Shown here: one piece after another, positions 9,357 to 18,036 of the stretch
Layout: the number at the start of each line of letters is the position of its first letter
Position numbering within the stretch: position 1 is the first letter of the stretch
Source of the DNA: Kitasatospora viridis
GTDB lineage: Bacteria; Actinomycetota; Actinomycetes; Streptomycetales; Streptomycetaceae
Length of the DNA: 64,000 nucleotides
Direction: 5' to 3'
Assembly (NCBI RefSeq): GCF_007829815.1
Contig: NZ_VIWT01000006.1
Coordinates: 186,001 to 250,000 of the forward strand
The notes under the pieces: generated by a model
Told to the model about the DNA's origin: nothing
Seen by the model: only the letters and a program-made list of their open reading frames with translations
The model's database searches: none
Program-made: the position numbers and the translations under genes

Positions 9357-11693
9357 TCAGCCGACCTTGGTGAAGCTCCAGGTCTGGAGCGCGCCGCCGG
9401 TGTTCGGCTGCTGGCTGAGGGTGGCGCCGTCGGAGGCTGCGCTCGCGGTGATCGCCAGTGCGCTGCGGCCGTTGACGAGGGCGTAGGAGCCGCCGCTCGG
9501 CAGCACCGACCAGTGCTGGTTGGCGTTGCCGGTGCAGGTCCACTGGATGATCGGCGAGCCGGCGTCGGGGGAGCCGCCGGAGTCGTCCGCGCAGAGCCCG
9601 GAGACCTGGTTGCGCAGCTGGAAGCTGCCGTCCGTGTTCTGGGTCAGGGTCCAGCGCTGGTTGCTGCCGCCGTGCAGGGTCCAGGCGATCAGCTGGGTGC
9701 CGGTGCTGGTGGAGGATCCCGGGTCGTCCATCGCCCGGGTGCCCTGGACGATCTCGTAGACCCCGCCGCTGACCAGCGAGCCGCCGCTGCCGGCCGGGTT
9801 GACGGCCAGGGTGTAGGGCACGCTGTGCACGGCCGAGGGCGCGGTGCCGGTGACCGTGATGACGGCCTCGCCGGTCGTCGCGCCGGCCGTGGCCCGCAGG
9901 GTCATGGTGGCGGTGCCGCCCGCGGTGACCACCGGCGGGTTGAAGCTCGCGGTCACCCCGGCGGGCAGCCCACCGGCCGTGAGCGTGACGGGCTCCGGCG
10001 TGCCGGTCGCGGCGGTGGTGGTGACGGTGGCGGTGCTGGTCGCGCCCTGGTCGAGCGGACCGGCGTACGGGGCGTCGGTGAGGCCGAAGTCGTTGGTCGG
10101 GGCCGGGCCGTGGGTGAAGACCTCGTTGTAGGGGGTGGCCCACTTGTCGTTGTTGGTCATGGTGGCGGTGAGGCCGAGCGCGCCCTCGATGGTGCGGGCG
10201 GTGCTGTAGTGGTCGTAGCGGTTGGCGTCCAGGTAGCCGGGCTTGACGCTGCCCTGGGAGCCGATGGCCAGCGTCATCACCTGGTTGGTCTGGCCCGGGC
10301 CGAAGCCGCCGGGGGCGGCGTCGCCGTCCTCGTCGAAGGTGAGCAGCAGCAGGGAGCGCTGCTGGGTCCAGGCGGGGGAGGCGAACAGCGTGGGCAGGGT
10401 CTGGCTGAGCCAGGTGTCGCCGGCGCCGACGCCGCAGTCCTCCATGTCGTAGCAGGAGTCGGCGTCGGCCCAGACGAAGGCCGGGGTGGTGGCGGTGGAC
10501 TGCAGGTCGGTGCCGAGGAGTTGGGGCAGCGGCTGCCAGTGCGCCTGGCAGTAGGCGTTGTCGTTCTTCATCTTGGCCGCGTAGTAGAACGGCACGTCGT
10601 CGGGGCCGTACTCGCCGCTGCCGGTGGTCTGGCAGTTGCTGGTCTGCGACTGGGTGTACTGCTTCCAGCTCTTGCCGGCCGCGTCCAGGTTGTCGCCGAG
10701 GCCGTTGTTGGTCGCGGTGCAGGCCGGGTCGGTGATGCAGTTGGCGTTGCCGGTCTCCAGGCTGCGGCCGTAGGAGTTGCCGAAGGCGATCTGCTCGTAG
10801 TTCGGGTCGGAGTTGTGGGTGCCCGCGTGGTAGTTCGTCAGCAGGCTGCCCATCGGGACCAGGGTGTTGTTGAGGTACGGCGCGGCCGCGTTGCCGATCA
10901 CCCCGGCGCCGCCGTCCACGGTGTTGGAGCCGCGGGAGAAGTTGTTGTTCTCCATCATCACGACGAAGACGTGGTCGAACCCGGGGACGGTGGAGGGCGG
11001 CACCGCCAGGGTCGGCACGGTGACGGGGGTGTCCAGGGTGAGTGACAGGTCGTCGGCCAGCGCGCTGCTGTTGGCGCTGCCGGTGAGGCCGAAGTCGACC
11101 GTGGCGACGGCGGACCGGGTGCCCGCCGGGACGCCGGTGGTCGAGGCGCGCTGCAGGAACTCGGTGGTGTTGCCGCGGTCGGCGGCCGTCACCGGGCCGA
11201 TGGCGGAGGTGCCGAGCGGGTTGCCGTTCGCGTCGCGGTAGGTCAGCGTCACCGTGGTGGCGTCGGTGGAGGCGCCGACACCGCCGAGCCAGCCGGACAG
11301 GGTCGAGTGGGCGGTGCCGGCGTCGATGGCGGTGGCGGCGGAGGAGAGGTCGACCGTCTGGGTCATCTCCGAGGACCCGCGCGAGCCGCCCTGGAAGTAG
11401 GCGGTGCCCTTGGTGGGCGAGCCGGGGGTGCTGGTGGCGGCGCCGGTGGGCACGCCGTAGCAGTTGATCACCGGGTCGCCGCTGGTGATCTGCCAGCCGG
11501 GAACGGTGGTCTCCTCCCAGCCGCCGGGGCTGCACTGGGAGGTCTCGGCATTGCCGTTGAGCAGCAGGTTGGCGCTCTGGGTGGCTGCGGCGGCCGGCTG
11601 TGCGGGCCCGGCGAGCAGCGGGACGGCGAGCGCGAGCAGCGCGCCGGCCAGGGCGGCCGCGGGCGGTCGGCGCAGCGGGAAGGGGCGAGGCAT
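9357..11693 (-). CDS. Secreted phosphoesterase (phospholipase C/acid phosphatase family) with ricin-type lectin tail
   Basis: This is an extracellular hydrolase of 778 residues. A signal peptide (MPRPFPLRRPP, then a Leu/Ala core ending near AQPAAA) is followed by a beta-sandwich module with NLLLNGNAETS, like carbohydrate-binding DUF642-type folds. The phosphoesterase domain (PF04185-like) starts near HVFVVMMENNNFSRG, the metal/nucleophile region of the phospholipase C/acid phosphatase family. A small Ig-like domain and a C-terminal beta-trefoil with repeated Q-x-W motifs complete it. I chose the ATG at 11693 over an upstream start (11753) because the signal peptide begins there and GAAGGG precedes it. 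A PHO-box-like promoter upstream suggests phosphate control. Whether it acts on phospholipids or phosphomonoesters is open. Confidence 0.9.
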   Translation of the reverse strand: MPRPFPLRRPPAAALAGALLALAVPLLAGPAQPAAAATQSANLLLNGNAETSQCSPGGWEETTVPGWQITSGDPVINCYGVPTGAATSTPGSPTKGTAYFQGGSRGSSEMTQTVDLSSAATAIDAGTAHSTLSGWLGGVGASTDATTVTLTYRDANGNPLGTSAIGPVTAADRGNTTEFLQRASTTGVPAGTRSAVATVDFGLTGSANSSALADDLSLTLDTPVTVPTLAVPPSTVPGFDHVFVVMMENNNFSRGSNTVDGGAGVIGNAAAPYLNNTLVPMGSLLTNYHAGTHNSDPNYEQIAFGNSYGRSLETGNANCITDPACTATNNGLGDNLDAAGKSWKQYTQSQTSNCQTTGSGEYGPDDVPFYYAAKMKNDNAYCQAHWQPLPQLLGTDLQSTATTPAFVWADADSCYDMEDCGVGAGDTWLSQTLPTLFASPAWTQQRSLLLLTFDEDGDAAPGGFGPGQTNQVMTLAIGSQGSVKPGYLDANRYDHYSTARTIEGALGLTATMTNNDKWATPYNEVFTHGPAPTNDFGLTDAPYAGPLDQGATSTATVTTTAATGTPEPVTLTAGGLPAGVTASFNPPVVTAGGTATMTLRATAGATTGEAVITVTGTAPSAVHSVPYTLAVNPAGSGGSLVSGGVYEIVQGTRAMDDPGSSTSTGTQLIAWTLHGGSNQRWTLTQNTDGSFQLRNQVSGLCADDSGGSPDAGSPIIQWTCTGNANQHWSVLPSGGSYALVNGRSALAITASAASDGATLSQQPNTGGALQTWSFTKVG

Positions 11694-12004
11694 GGGGAGC
11701 CCTTCGGTGAGGTGGTCACGCGGTCCGGTCGGTCCGGACAACCGCAGAGCCAACTCAGAAGCTGTATATACAAGGCGGAGCCGAGATGAACGATGGCGAT
11801 CGCCATATCAAACACCGTCAACCAGATTCCATCAAGATGTCACACAGTGGTCGGCGGCAGGGCTCTTGCTGACCGAGCGTCACTCGTGCTGCGACTACCT
11901 AGAATTCTGCCTACGGCACTGCCCATGGCACCGCTCGCGGCAGCGCATGCCTGTTGGAATCTGTTCGATATCCGGCGCCGCGCGCCCGGCCGATCGCTTC
12001 GGCG
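11694..12004. other. Intergenic region between the phosphoesterase start and the tetR end
   Basis: This 311-base stretch lacks a convincing gene. The part next to the phosphoesterase carries its promoter (see 11763-11806). The rest (about 11810-12004) is lower in GC than its surroundings, and I see no terminator, RNA or ORF with codon bias there. Confidence 0.6.
11763..11806 (-). promoter_or_regulatory. Probable PhoP-activated promoter of the phosphoesterase gene
   Basis: On the minus strand GTTCATCTCGG (11791 down to 11781) matches 10 of 11 positions of the Streptomyces PHO-box unit. It sits where a -35 box would be, 17 bases before a good -10 (TATACA, 11768-11763). A second, weaker unit follows 11 bases on. 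A perfect 14-bp palindrome (ATGGCGATCGCCAT, 11793-11806) abuts the site upstream. A PHO box replacing the -35 is the known arrangement at PhoP-activated genes and fits a phosphoesterase. The match is by eye, not by matrix score. Confidence 0.5.
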
Positions 12005-12616
12005 CTACACGCCCAGGCAGACGCTCATGACCCCGTTCACCAGGGCGTCCAGCAGGGGCAGCGTCTCCTCGCCGGGGTCCTGGCCGTCCTGGCGGAGCAC
12101 CAGGTAACGGGTCATCAGCCCGTCGATGCCGGCCAGGAAGAGCGGGGCCACCTGCTCGGCGGGCATCGCCAGCTCGACGCCGTGCTGCTCGGCCAGCGAG
12201 GTGATCATCCCGGTGGCGGTCCGCTCCAGGTCGTACTGCAGCTCGCGCATGATCTCCCGCAGCTCGGGGTCGCGCAGGGACAGCGAGGTGAGCTCCTGGC
12301 ACAGGGCGAACCGGTCGGGGGCGCTGGTCAGGGCCTGCCAGAGCGCGTAGCCGAGGGTGCGCACCTGCTCGGCGAACGGGCCGTGGTCGGGGGCGGCCGC
12401 GGCGACCTGGCAGACGACCTGGGCGGTCAGCTCCTCCACCACGGCCCGGTAGAGGTCCTTCTTGGTCCCGAAGGTGTAGTGCACCGTGGCCTGCGCGACG
12501 CCGAGTTCGGCGGCGATCGCCCGGGTGCTGCCCGCGCCCACCCCTTCACGGGTCATCAGGTCGATGGCGGCCCGGACCAGCTGCGGGCGTCGTTCGGAGG
12601 CGGGTACGTGAGCCAT
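12005..12616 (-). CDS. TetR-family repressor, divergent from the MMPL exporter
   Basis: A DNA-binding regulator of 203 residues. The N-terminal TetR helix-turn-helix runs over residues about 9-55, with GAGSTRAIAAELGVAQATVHYTFGTK split across the recognition helices. The C-terminal half is the usual helical ligand domain. It is transcribed away from an MMPL-family exporter, with 154 bases between starts. This is the classic arrangement of a repressor that controls an efflux pump and itself. A near-palindrome in the gap is the likely operator. Its ligand cannot be told. Confidence 0.93.
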   Translation of the reverse strand: MAHVPASERRPQLVRAAIDLMTREGVGAGSTRAIAAELGVAQATVHYTFGTKKDLYRAVVEELTAQVVCQVAAAAPDHGPFAEQVRTLGYALWQALTSAPDRFALCQELTSLSLRDPELREIMRELQYDLERTATGMITSLAEQHGVELAMPAEQVAPLFLAGIDGLMTRYLVLRQDGQDPGEETLPLLDALVNGVMSVCLGV

Positions 12617-12663
12617 CCCACCAGCGTATCGCCGAGCCGTTCCAGGCGATCCAGTCGAGCGAC

Positions 12664-12693
12664 TTTGTCAGCTGAACAACTTGAGCCTAGGCT
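12664..12693 (+). promoter_or_regulatory. Promoter and candidate TetR operator for the MMPL gene
   Basis: TTGTCA (12665-12670) and TAGGCT (12688-12693) are separated by 17 bases and face the exporter. The near-palindrome TTGTCAGCTGAACAA (12665-12679), centred on CAGCTG with one extra base, covers the -35 element. This is where a TetR dimer could block RNA polymerase. Read directly from sequence; binding is inferred. Confidence 0.5.
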
Positions 12694-12770
12694 GACCGCA
12701 GACGCCGGCGGCGCCGCCCGCGACGGCCGCGCCTGCCCTGATACCGGCCCGTCAGAAACGAAGGTCGTCA

Positions 12771-14969
12771 ATGGCCACCTGCCTCCACCGCCTGGCCCAC
12801 CTCTGCTTCCGCGCCCGCAAGTCCGTGCTCGCCGGCTGGCTCGCCCTGCTGATCGCGGCCGTCGGCCTGGCGGCCGCCTTCCACGGCACCACCAGCAACG
12901 AGTTCCGCGTCCCCGGCACCGAGGCGCAGAGCACCCTCGACCGGATCAAGGGCACCTTCCCCGACCAGGGCCACGGCTCCGCCCAAGTGGTGTTCGCCGC
13001 CCCGGCCGACGGCGGCATCGACGCCGCGCAGGCCAAGGCCGCCGTCAGCCAGGCGGTCGCCCGGATCGCCCAGGTCCCGGGCGTGTCCGCCGTCCCCGAC
13101 CCGTACGCCACCGGCGCACTCTCGCCCAACGGCCGGGTCGCGCTCGGCCTGGTCTCCTTCGCCACCCCGCTCGCCGGGGTCACCGACCAGCAGCGCCAGG
13201 CCGTCAAGGCCGCCGCCGAACCGGCGGGCGCCGCCGGGCTGACCGTCGAGTTCGGCGGCGACGCCTACACCAAGCTCGCCCAGGTCGACAGCAACGAGGT
13301 CGCCGGACTGCTGGTCGCCGCGCTCACCCTGGTGATCGCGCTCGGCAGCCTGGTCGCCGCCGGACTCCCGCTGCTCTCCGCCCTGTTCGGCATCGGCATC
13401 GCGATGGCCGGGCTGCTCGCCCTCACCGGACCGTTCAGCGTCATCGCCACCGCGCCGGTGCTCGCGCTGATGGTGGGCCTGGCCGTGGGCATCGACTACG
13501 CGCTCTTCATCGTCTCCCGCTACCGCCGAAACCTCGCCGAGGGACTGCCCCCGGCCGAGGCCGCCGCCCGGGCCAACGCCACGGCGGGCAGCGCGGTGGT
13601 CTTCGCCGGACTCACCGTGGTGGTCGCGCTGGCCGGCCTGGCCGTCGCCGGCGTCCCCTTCCTCACCCAGATGGGCCTGGCCGCCTCCGGCGCGGTCGCC
13701 GCCGCCGTCCTGGTGGCGATCACCCTGCTGCCCGCCCTGCTCGGGTTCGCCGGGCGCTCCATCGACCGGCTGCCGCTGTGGCGGCGCGCCCTGCGCCCGC
13801 CGGCCGGCACCGCCATGGGGGAGCGGTGGGCCCGGTTCGTGGTGCGGCGGCCGGTGGCCGTGCTGGTCGGCGGGCTGCTGGTGCTCGGCGCGCTCGCGGT
13901 GCCCGCGGCGAGCCTGTCGCTCGGCCTGCCGGGCGCCGGCTCGCAGGCCGCCGACACCGACGCGCGCAAGGCCTACGACCTGGTCAGCGACAACTTCGGG
14001 CCCGGCTTCAACGCCCCGCTGGTGGTCGTGGTCGACGCCGCGAAGTCGCCCGACCCGGCGGCCGCCGTCCAGCAGGTCGCCCAGCGCCTCTCCGCACTGC
14101 CGGACGTGGCCACCCTGCTGCCGCCGCGGCTCGACCAGCCCAGCCGCACCGCCCTGGTCGGGGTGATCCCGCGCAGCGGCCCCGACACCGACGCCACCCG
14201 CGCCCTGGTCGGCGGGATCCGGGCCCAGCGCGGCGCGATCGAGGCCGGGACGGCCGCGCGGATCGACGTCACCGGCACCACCGCCGCCAACATCGACGTC
14301 TCCCGCAAGCTCGACGACGCCCTCGTCCCGTTCGTCGCGGTGATCGCCGGCATCGCGCTGCTCCTGCTCACCGTCGCCTTCCGCTCGCTGCTGGTCCCGC
14401 TGAAGGCGGTGCTCGGCTTCCTGCTCAGCGTCCTCGCCTCGCTCGGCGCGGTGGTCGCCGTCTACCAGTGGGGCTGGCTGTCCGGCCTGATCGACGTGCC
14501 GCGGGTCGGACCCGTCGTCAGCTTCGTGCCGATCCTGCTGATCGGCGTGCTCTTCGGGCTGGCCATGGACTACGAGCTCTTCCTGGTCTCCGGCATGAAG
14601 GAGGCGCACGCCCACGGCGCCGCCGCGAAGGAGGCCGTGGTGGCCGGCACCAGGAACGGCGCCCGGGTGGTCACCGCCGCCGCGCTGATCATGATCTCGG
14701 TCTTCGGCAGCTTCGTCACCGGCCACGACCCGATCGTCCAACCCATCGGCTTCGCCCTGGCCGTGGGCGTCCTGGTCGACGCGTTCGTGGTCCGGATGGC
14801 CCTGGTGCCGGCGGCGATGGCCCTGTTCGGCCGGGCCGCCTGGTGGCTGCCGGAGCCGCTGCGCAAGGTGCTGCCCGAGGTGGACATGGAGGGGGAGCAG
14901 CTGCTGAAGCGGCTGGCGGACGCCGGGGCCGCCGAAAATGCGGGGCCGCGCCGGGCACCGGTCGCGTAG
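12771..14969 (+). CDS. MMPL-family RND exporter
   Basis: This membrane protein of 732 residues is built as two MMPL repeats. Each has one helix (the first near residue 20), a large extracytoplasmic domain and a bundle of about five helices (residues about 175-330 and 515-680). Streptomycete MMPL proteins export lipids, antibiotics or other hydrophobic compounds using the proton gradient. The start ATG has GAAGGT six bases upstream. It is divergent from a TetR gene that probably represses it. The methyltransferase gene starts 37 bases after its stop and may be co-transcribed. Substrate unknown. Confidence 0.93.
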   Translation: MATCLHRLAHLCFRARKSVLAGWLALLIAAVGLAAAFHGTTSNEFRVPGTEAQSTLDRIKGTFPDQGHGSAQVVFAAPADGGIDAAQAKAAVSQAVARIAQVPGVSAVPDPYATGALSPNGRVALGLVSFATPLAGVTDQQRQAVKAAAEPAGAAGLTVEFGGDAYTKLAQVDSNEVAGLLVAALTLVIALGSLVAAGLPLLSALFGIGIAMAGLLALTGPFSVIATAPVLALMVGLAVGIDYALFIVSRYRRNLAEGLPPAEAAARANATAGSAVVFAGLTVVVALAGLAVAGVPFLTQMGLAASGAVAAAVLVAITLLPALLGFAGRSIDRLPLWRRALRPPAGTAMGERWARFVVRRPVAVLVGGLLVLGALAVPAASLSLGLPGAGSQAADTDARKAYDLVSDNFGPGFNAPLVVVVDAAKSPDPAAAVQQVAQRLSALPDVATLLPPRLDQPSRTALVGVIPRSGPDTDATRALVGGIRAQRGAIEAGTAARIDVTGTTAANIDVSRKLDDALVPFVAVIAGIALLLLTVAFRSLLVPLKAVLGFLLSVLASLGAVVAVYQWGWLSGLIDVPRVGPVVSFVPILLIGVLFGLAMDYELFLVSGMKEAHAHGAAAKEAVVAGTRNGARVVTAAALIMISVFGSFVTGHDPIVQPIGFALAVGVLVDAFVVRMALVPAAMALFGRAAWWLPEPLRKVLPEVDMEGEQLLKRLADAGAAENAGPRRAPVA

Positions 14970-15006
14970 GCTCCCGCCGGATCGAAGCGGCTGAAGGGGA
15001 GTGACC

Positions 15007-15780
15007 ATGGGTTTTGCCGTCGGCGAGGACAAGTGGCGGTCGGGGCTGGGAGCGCTGCGGCAGGTGGTGCGCCAGGAACTGGTGGCCCGTCAGCTGGCCG
15101 CGCACGTGCCGGACCTGCCGGCCCGCCGGGTGCTCGACATCGGCTGCGGCCAGGGCACCCAGGCCCTGCGGCTGGCCCGGCGCGGCCACCTGGTGACGGG
15201 GCTGGACGCCTCGGAGCAACTGCTCGCCGACTTCCGCGCCGAGCTGGCGGCCGAGCCCGCCGAGGTCGCCGAGCGGGTCCGCCTGGTGCACGGCGAGGCC
15301 ACCGCGCTCGCGGAGCTGTTCGAGCCGGGCGCCTTCGACCTGGTGCTCTGTCAGGGCGTGCTGATGTACTTCGCCGACCCCGCCCCGCTGCTGGACGCCA
15401 TCGCCGAGGTGCTGGCCCCCGGCGGCACCCTGTCCCTGCTGGTCCGCAACGGCGACGCGCTGGCGATGCGGCCCGGGCTGCTCGGCGACTGGGACGCGGT
15501 CGGCGCGGCCTTCGACGGGGCGGGCTACCACAACCGGATCGGCGTGGACGCCCGCGCCGACCGGCTGGCCGAGCTGACCGCCCAGCTGACGGCGCGTCGG
15601 CTGACGGTGCCGCACTGGTACGGCGTGCGGGTGTTCACCGACGTGGCCCCCGACGGGGCGCCGCTGCCCGACGGGGCCACGCTCGACGCGATCCTCGACC
15701 ACGAGGAGCGGGCCGGCCGCACCGACCCGTACCGCCAGGTCGCCGCCCTGCTCCACCTGATCGCCGTGCGCGAGGCCTGA
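15007..15780 (+). CDS. SAM-dependent methyltransferase (class I, SmtA/CmoA-like)
   Basis: A soluble class I methyltransferase of 257 residues. Motif I VLDIGCGQGTQAL lies near residue 42 and the acidic motif II (GLDAS) near residue 68. FDLVLCQGVLMYFADP matches the post-motif region of SmtA/CmoM-like enzymes, which methylate small molecules or tRNA. I place the start at ATG 15007 because AAGGGGA lies seven bases before it. A GTG at 15001 abuts that ribosome site and is too close. It follows the MMPL exporter by 37 bases. The substrate is not predictable. Confidence 0.88.
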   Translation: MGFAVGEDKWRSGLGALRQVVRQELVARQLAAHVPDLPARRVLDIGCGQGTQALRLARRGHLVTGLDASEQLLADFRAELAAEPAEVAERVRLVHGEATALAELFEPGAFDLVLCQGVLMYFADPAPLLDAIAEVLAPGGTLSLLVRNGDALAMRPGLLGDWDAVGAAFDGAGYHNRIGVDARADRLAELTAQLTARRLTVPHWYGVRVFTDVAPDGAPLPDGATLDAILDHEERAGRTDPYRQVAALLHLIAVREA

Positions 15781-15811
15781 CCCGCCCGGCACCACGACCA
15801 CCGCGGCCCGG

Positions 15812-16180
15812 TTACCGCTTCTCGGTGACCTGGGCCGCGAACTCGTCGGTGAGCGCCTGGCAGGTGCAGTAGTCGCCGTCGCACGGCCGGCCGACCTCGG
15901 CGCCGTACGGGCCCAGGCCCGCCAGCTCCCCGAGCATCTCGGCCCGCTCCACCGCCCCGAGCAGGGGCGCCTGCTGCTCGTCCAGCCCCCAGGAGGCCGG
16001 GGGCTCGTAGAGGTCGCCGACCACCCGCCCGCCGATGAAGAGCGTGTACAGCGGGTGGTCCGGGAAGCCGTTGAGCCGCAGCACCCACCACTGCCCGTCG
16101 GCCCGGGCCGCGAAGCGGAACACGTTCGTGCCGGTGTCGTACCAGACGGTGTGCGGGGGCAGCGGTGGAAACGGTTGCAT
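15812..16180 (-). CDS. Conserved hypothetical protein, 122 aa
   Basis: I do not recognise a characterised family. The product starts MQPFPPLPPHTVWYDTG and is rich in aromatic residues in a compact beta-sheet pattern (VWYDTGTNVFRFA, WWVLRLNGFPDHPLY, TLFIGGRVVGDLYEP). A Cys pair, CDGDYCTC, lies near the C-terminus and might bind metal. The ATG at 16180 is preferred over an upstream frame start at 16330 because GGGAGGT lies seven bases before it and the extra N-terminus is low-complexity. It is convergent with the methyltransferase and divergent from pntA. Role unknown. Confidence 0.7.
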   Translation of the reverse strand: MQPFPPLPPHTVWYDTGTNVFRFAARADGQWWVLRLNGFPDHPLYTLFIGGRVVGDLYEPPASWGLDEQQAPLLGAVERAEMLGELAGLGPYGAEVGRPCDGDYCTCQALTDEFAAQVTEKR

Positions 16181-16456
16181 GGTCCGACCTCCCAAGGGCG
16201 GTGCGCGGAACGTCCCGCGCGCGGCGTGGCCGCAGTGTACGGCCGCCGGGCGGCGGCCGGTCCGGGGCCGAACGGCTTGACTCGGCGAAACATGTGCGTG
16301 AGTCGACACGTTGGTGGTGAAACACGTCACGGCGTGGACCCCTGCGCCGGAGCAGGCCAGGGCGTGTAGGTTCCTGCGGCCAAGGGGAGAGTCACTTCCC
16401 CCGGTACCGCAGATCCCCCGTCAACAGCTCCCGCGACGAAGAGAGAGCCAGGAGAG

Positions 16457-18031
16457 ATGTCTGCAGACGGCTCCACGCACCACCCCCCTCAGTGCATCGG
16501 TGTGGTCGCCGAATCCGCCCCCGGCGAGACCCGGGTCGCGGCCACCCCAGCGACCGTGCGCGGCCTGCTCGCGCTCGGCTACCAGGTCGTCGTCGAGTCC
16601 GGCGCCGGCGAGGCCTCCGGGTTCACCGACCAGGCCTACCTCGACGCCGGCGCGCGGATCGGCGACGCCTGGTCGGCCGACACCGTGCTCAAGGTCAACG
16701 CGCCCACCGAGACCGAGATCGCTCGGTTGGCCGACGGCGCCACCGTGGTCGGCCTGCTGGCCCCGGCGCAACGGCCGGAGCTGCTCGCGGCGCTGTCGAC
16801 CCGTCCGATCACCGCCCTCGCGCTGGACGCCGTGCCGCGCATCTCCCGGGCCCAGTCGATGGACGTGCTCAGCTCGATGGCCAACATCGCCGGCTACCGG
16901 GCGGTGATCGAGGCGGCCCACGTGTTCGGGCGGTTCTTCACCGGCCAGGTGACGGCCGCCGGCAAGGTGCCCCCGGCCAAGGTGCTGGTGGCCGGCGCCG
17001 GGGTGGCCGGGCTGGCCGCGATCGGCGCCGCCAGCAGCCTGGGCGCGATCGTCCGGGCCACCGACCCGCGCCCCGAAGTCGCCGACCAGGTGCGCTCGTT
17101 GGGTGGCGAGTACCTGGCCGTCGAGGTCGCCCAGGAGGCGAGCACCGACGGCTACGCGAAGGCCACCTCGGCCGACTACGACCGGGCCGCCGCCGAGCTC
17201 TACCACGAGCAGGCCGCCGACGTGGACATCGTGGTCACCACCGCGCTGATCCCCGGCCGCCCGGCGCCGCGCCTGCTCACCGCCGAGGACGTGGCGGTGA
17301 TGAAGCCCGGCAGCGTGATCGTCGACATGGCCGCCGTGCAGGGCGGCAACGTCGAGGGCACCGTGCCCGGCCGGGCCGTGGTCACCGAGAACGGCGTCAC
17401 CATCATCGGCTACACCGACCTGGCCGCCCGGCTGCCCGCCCAGGCCTCCCAGCTCTTCGGCACCAACCTGGTGAACCTGCTCAAGCTGCTGACCCCCGGC
17501 AAGGACGGGCAGCTGGTGCTGGACTTCGAGGACGTGGTGCAGCGTGCGGTGACGGTGGTGCGCGACGGCGAGACCACCTGGCCGCCGCCCCCGGTCGCCG
17601 TCTCCGCCGCGCCCGCCGCTGCCGCGGGGCCCGCCGCCGCCCCCGCCGCCGCCGAGCCGGCCCGGACCAGGCTCACCCCGGCCGTCCGGTTCGGCCTGAT
17701 CGGCGCCGGGATGCTCGCCACCTTCGGCGTCGTCGGCTTCGCCCCCGCCCAACTGGCCGAGAACTTCACGGTCTTCGCGCTCGCGGTGGTGATCGGCTAC
17801 TACGTGATCGGCAAGGTGCACCACGCGCTGCACACCCCGCTGATGTCGGTCACCAACGCGATCTCCGGGATCGTGGTGATCGGCGCGCTGCTGCAGATCG
17901 GCCACGAGAGCGCGCTGGTCACCGTGCTGTCCTTCGTGGCGATCCTGCTGACCAGCGTCAACATCTTCGGTGGCTTCGCCGTCACCCGCCGGATGCTCTC
18001 CATGTTCTCGACCTCACCCGAAAGGCACTGA
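16457..18031 (+). CDS. pntA: Proton-translocating NAD(P)+ transhydrogenase subunit alpha
   Basis: This is the NAD(H)-binding and partly membrane-embedded subunit of energy-linked transhydrogenase, 524 residues, the full E. coli-like length. The N-terminal two-domain NAD-binding region includes GVVAESAPGETRVAATP near the start and the Rossmann fold VLVAGAGVAGLAAIGAA at about residues 176-192. An Ala/Pro linker (about 380-405) leads to three or four helices (about 415-520). With PntB it moves hydride between NADH and NADP+ while passing protons, supplying NADPH. AGGAGAG precedes the ATG. The pntB start follows after five bases. Confidence 0.95.
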   Translation: MSADGSTHHPPQCIGVVAESAPGETRVAATPATVRGLLALGYQVVVESGAGEASGFTDQAYLDAGARIGDAWSADTVLKVNAPTETEIARLADGATVVGLLAPAQRPELLAALSTRPITALALDAVPRISRAQSMDVLSSMANIAGYRAVIEAAHVFGRFFTGQVTAAGKVPPAKVLVAGAGVAGLAAIGAASSLGAIVRATDPRPEVADQVRSLGGEYLAVEVAQEASTDGYAKATSADYDRAAAELYHEQAADVDIVVTTALIPGRPAPRLLTAEDVAVMKPGSVIVDMAAVQGGNVEGTVPGRAVVTENGVTIIGYTDLAARLPAQASQLFGTNLVNLLKLLTPGKDGQLVLDFEDVVQRAVTVVRDGETTWPPPPVAVSAAPAAAAGPAAAPAAAEPARTRLTPAVRFGLIGAGMLATFGVVGFAPAQLAENFTVFALAVVIGYYVIGKVHHALHTPLMSVTNAISGIVVIGALLQIGHESALVTVLSFVAILLTSVNIFGGFAVTRRMLSMFSTSPERH

Positions 18032-18036
18032 GCCCG

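Noticed and set aside
6429..11045. 4.6-kb plus-strand frame
   Set aside because: It is antisense to two genes with strong motifs and ribosome sites; the translation is Gly/Gln/Arg low-complexity.
5890..11535. 5.6-kb minus-strand frame spanning three genes
   Set aside because: It runs through the terminator and out of frame through the LuxR-type and phosphoesterase genes; the product is Arg/Pro/Ala-rich and has no domain.
11694..12004. Lower-GC gap as a foreign insertion or small RNA
   Set aside because: No terminal repeats, transposase remnant or compact hairpin structure with a terminator could be seen.
16277..16305. TTGACT upstream of pntA as its promoter
   Set aside because: No acceptable -10 occurs at 16-18 bases; the real promoter in this 276-base gap was not identified.
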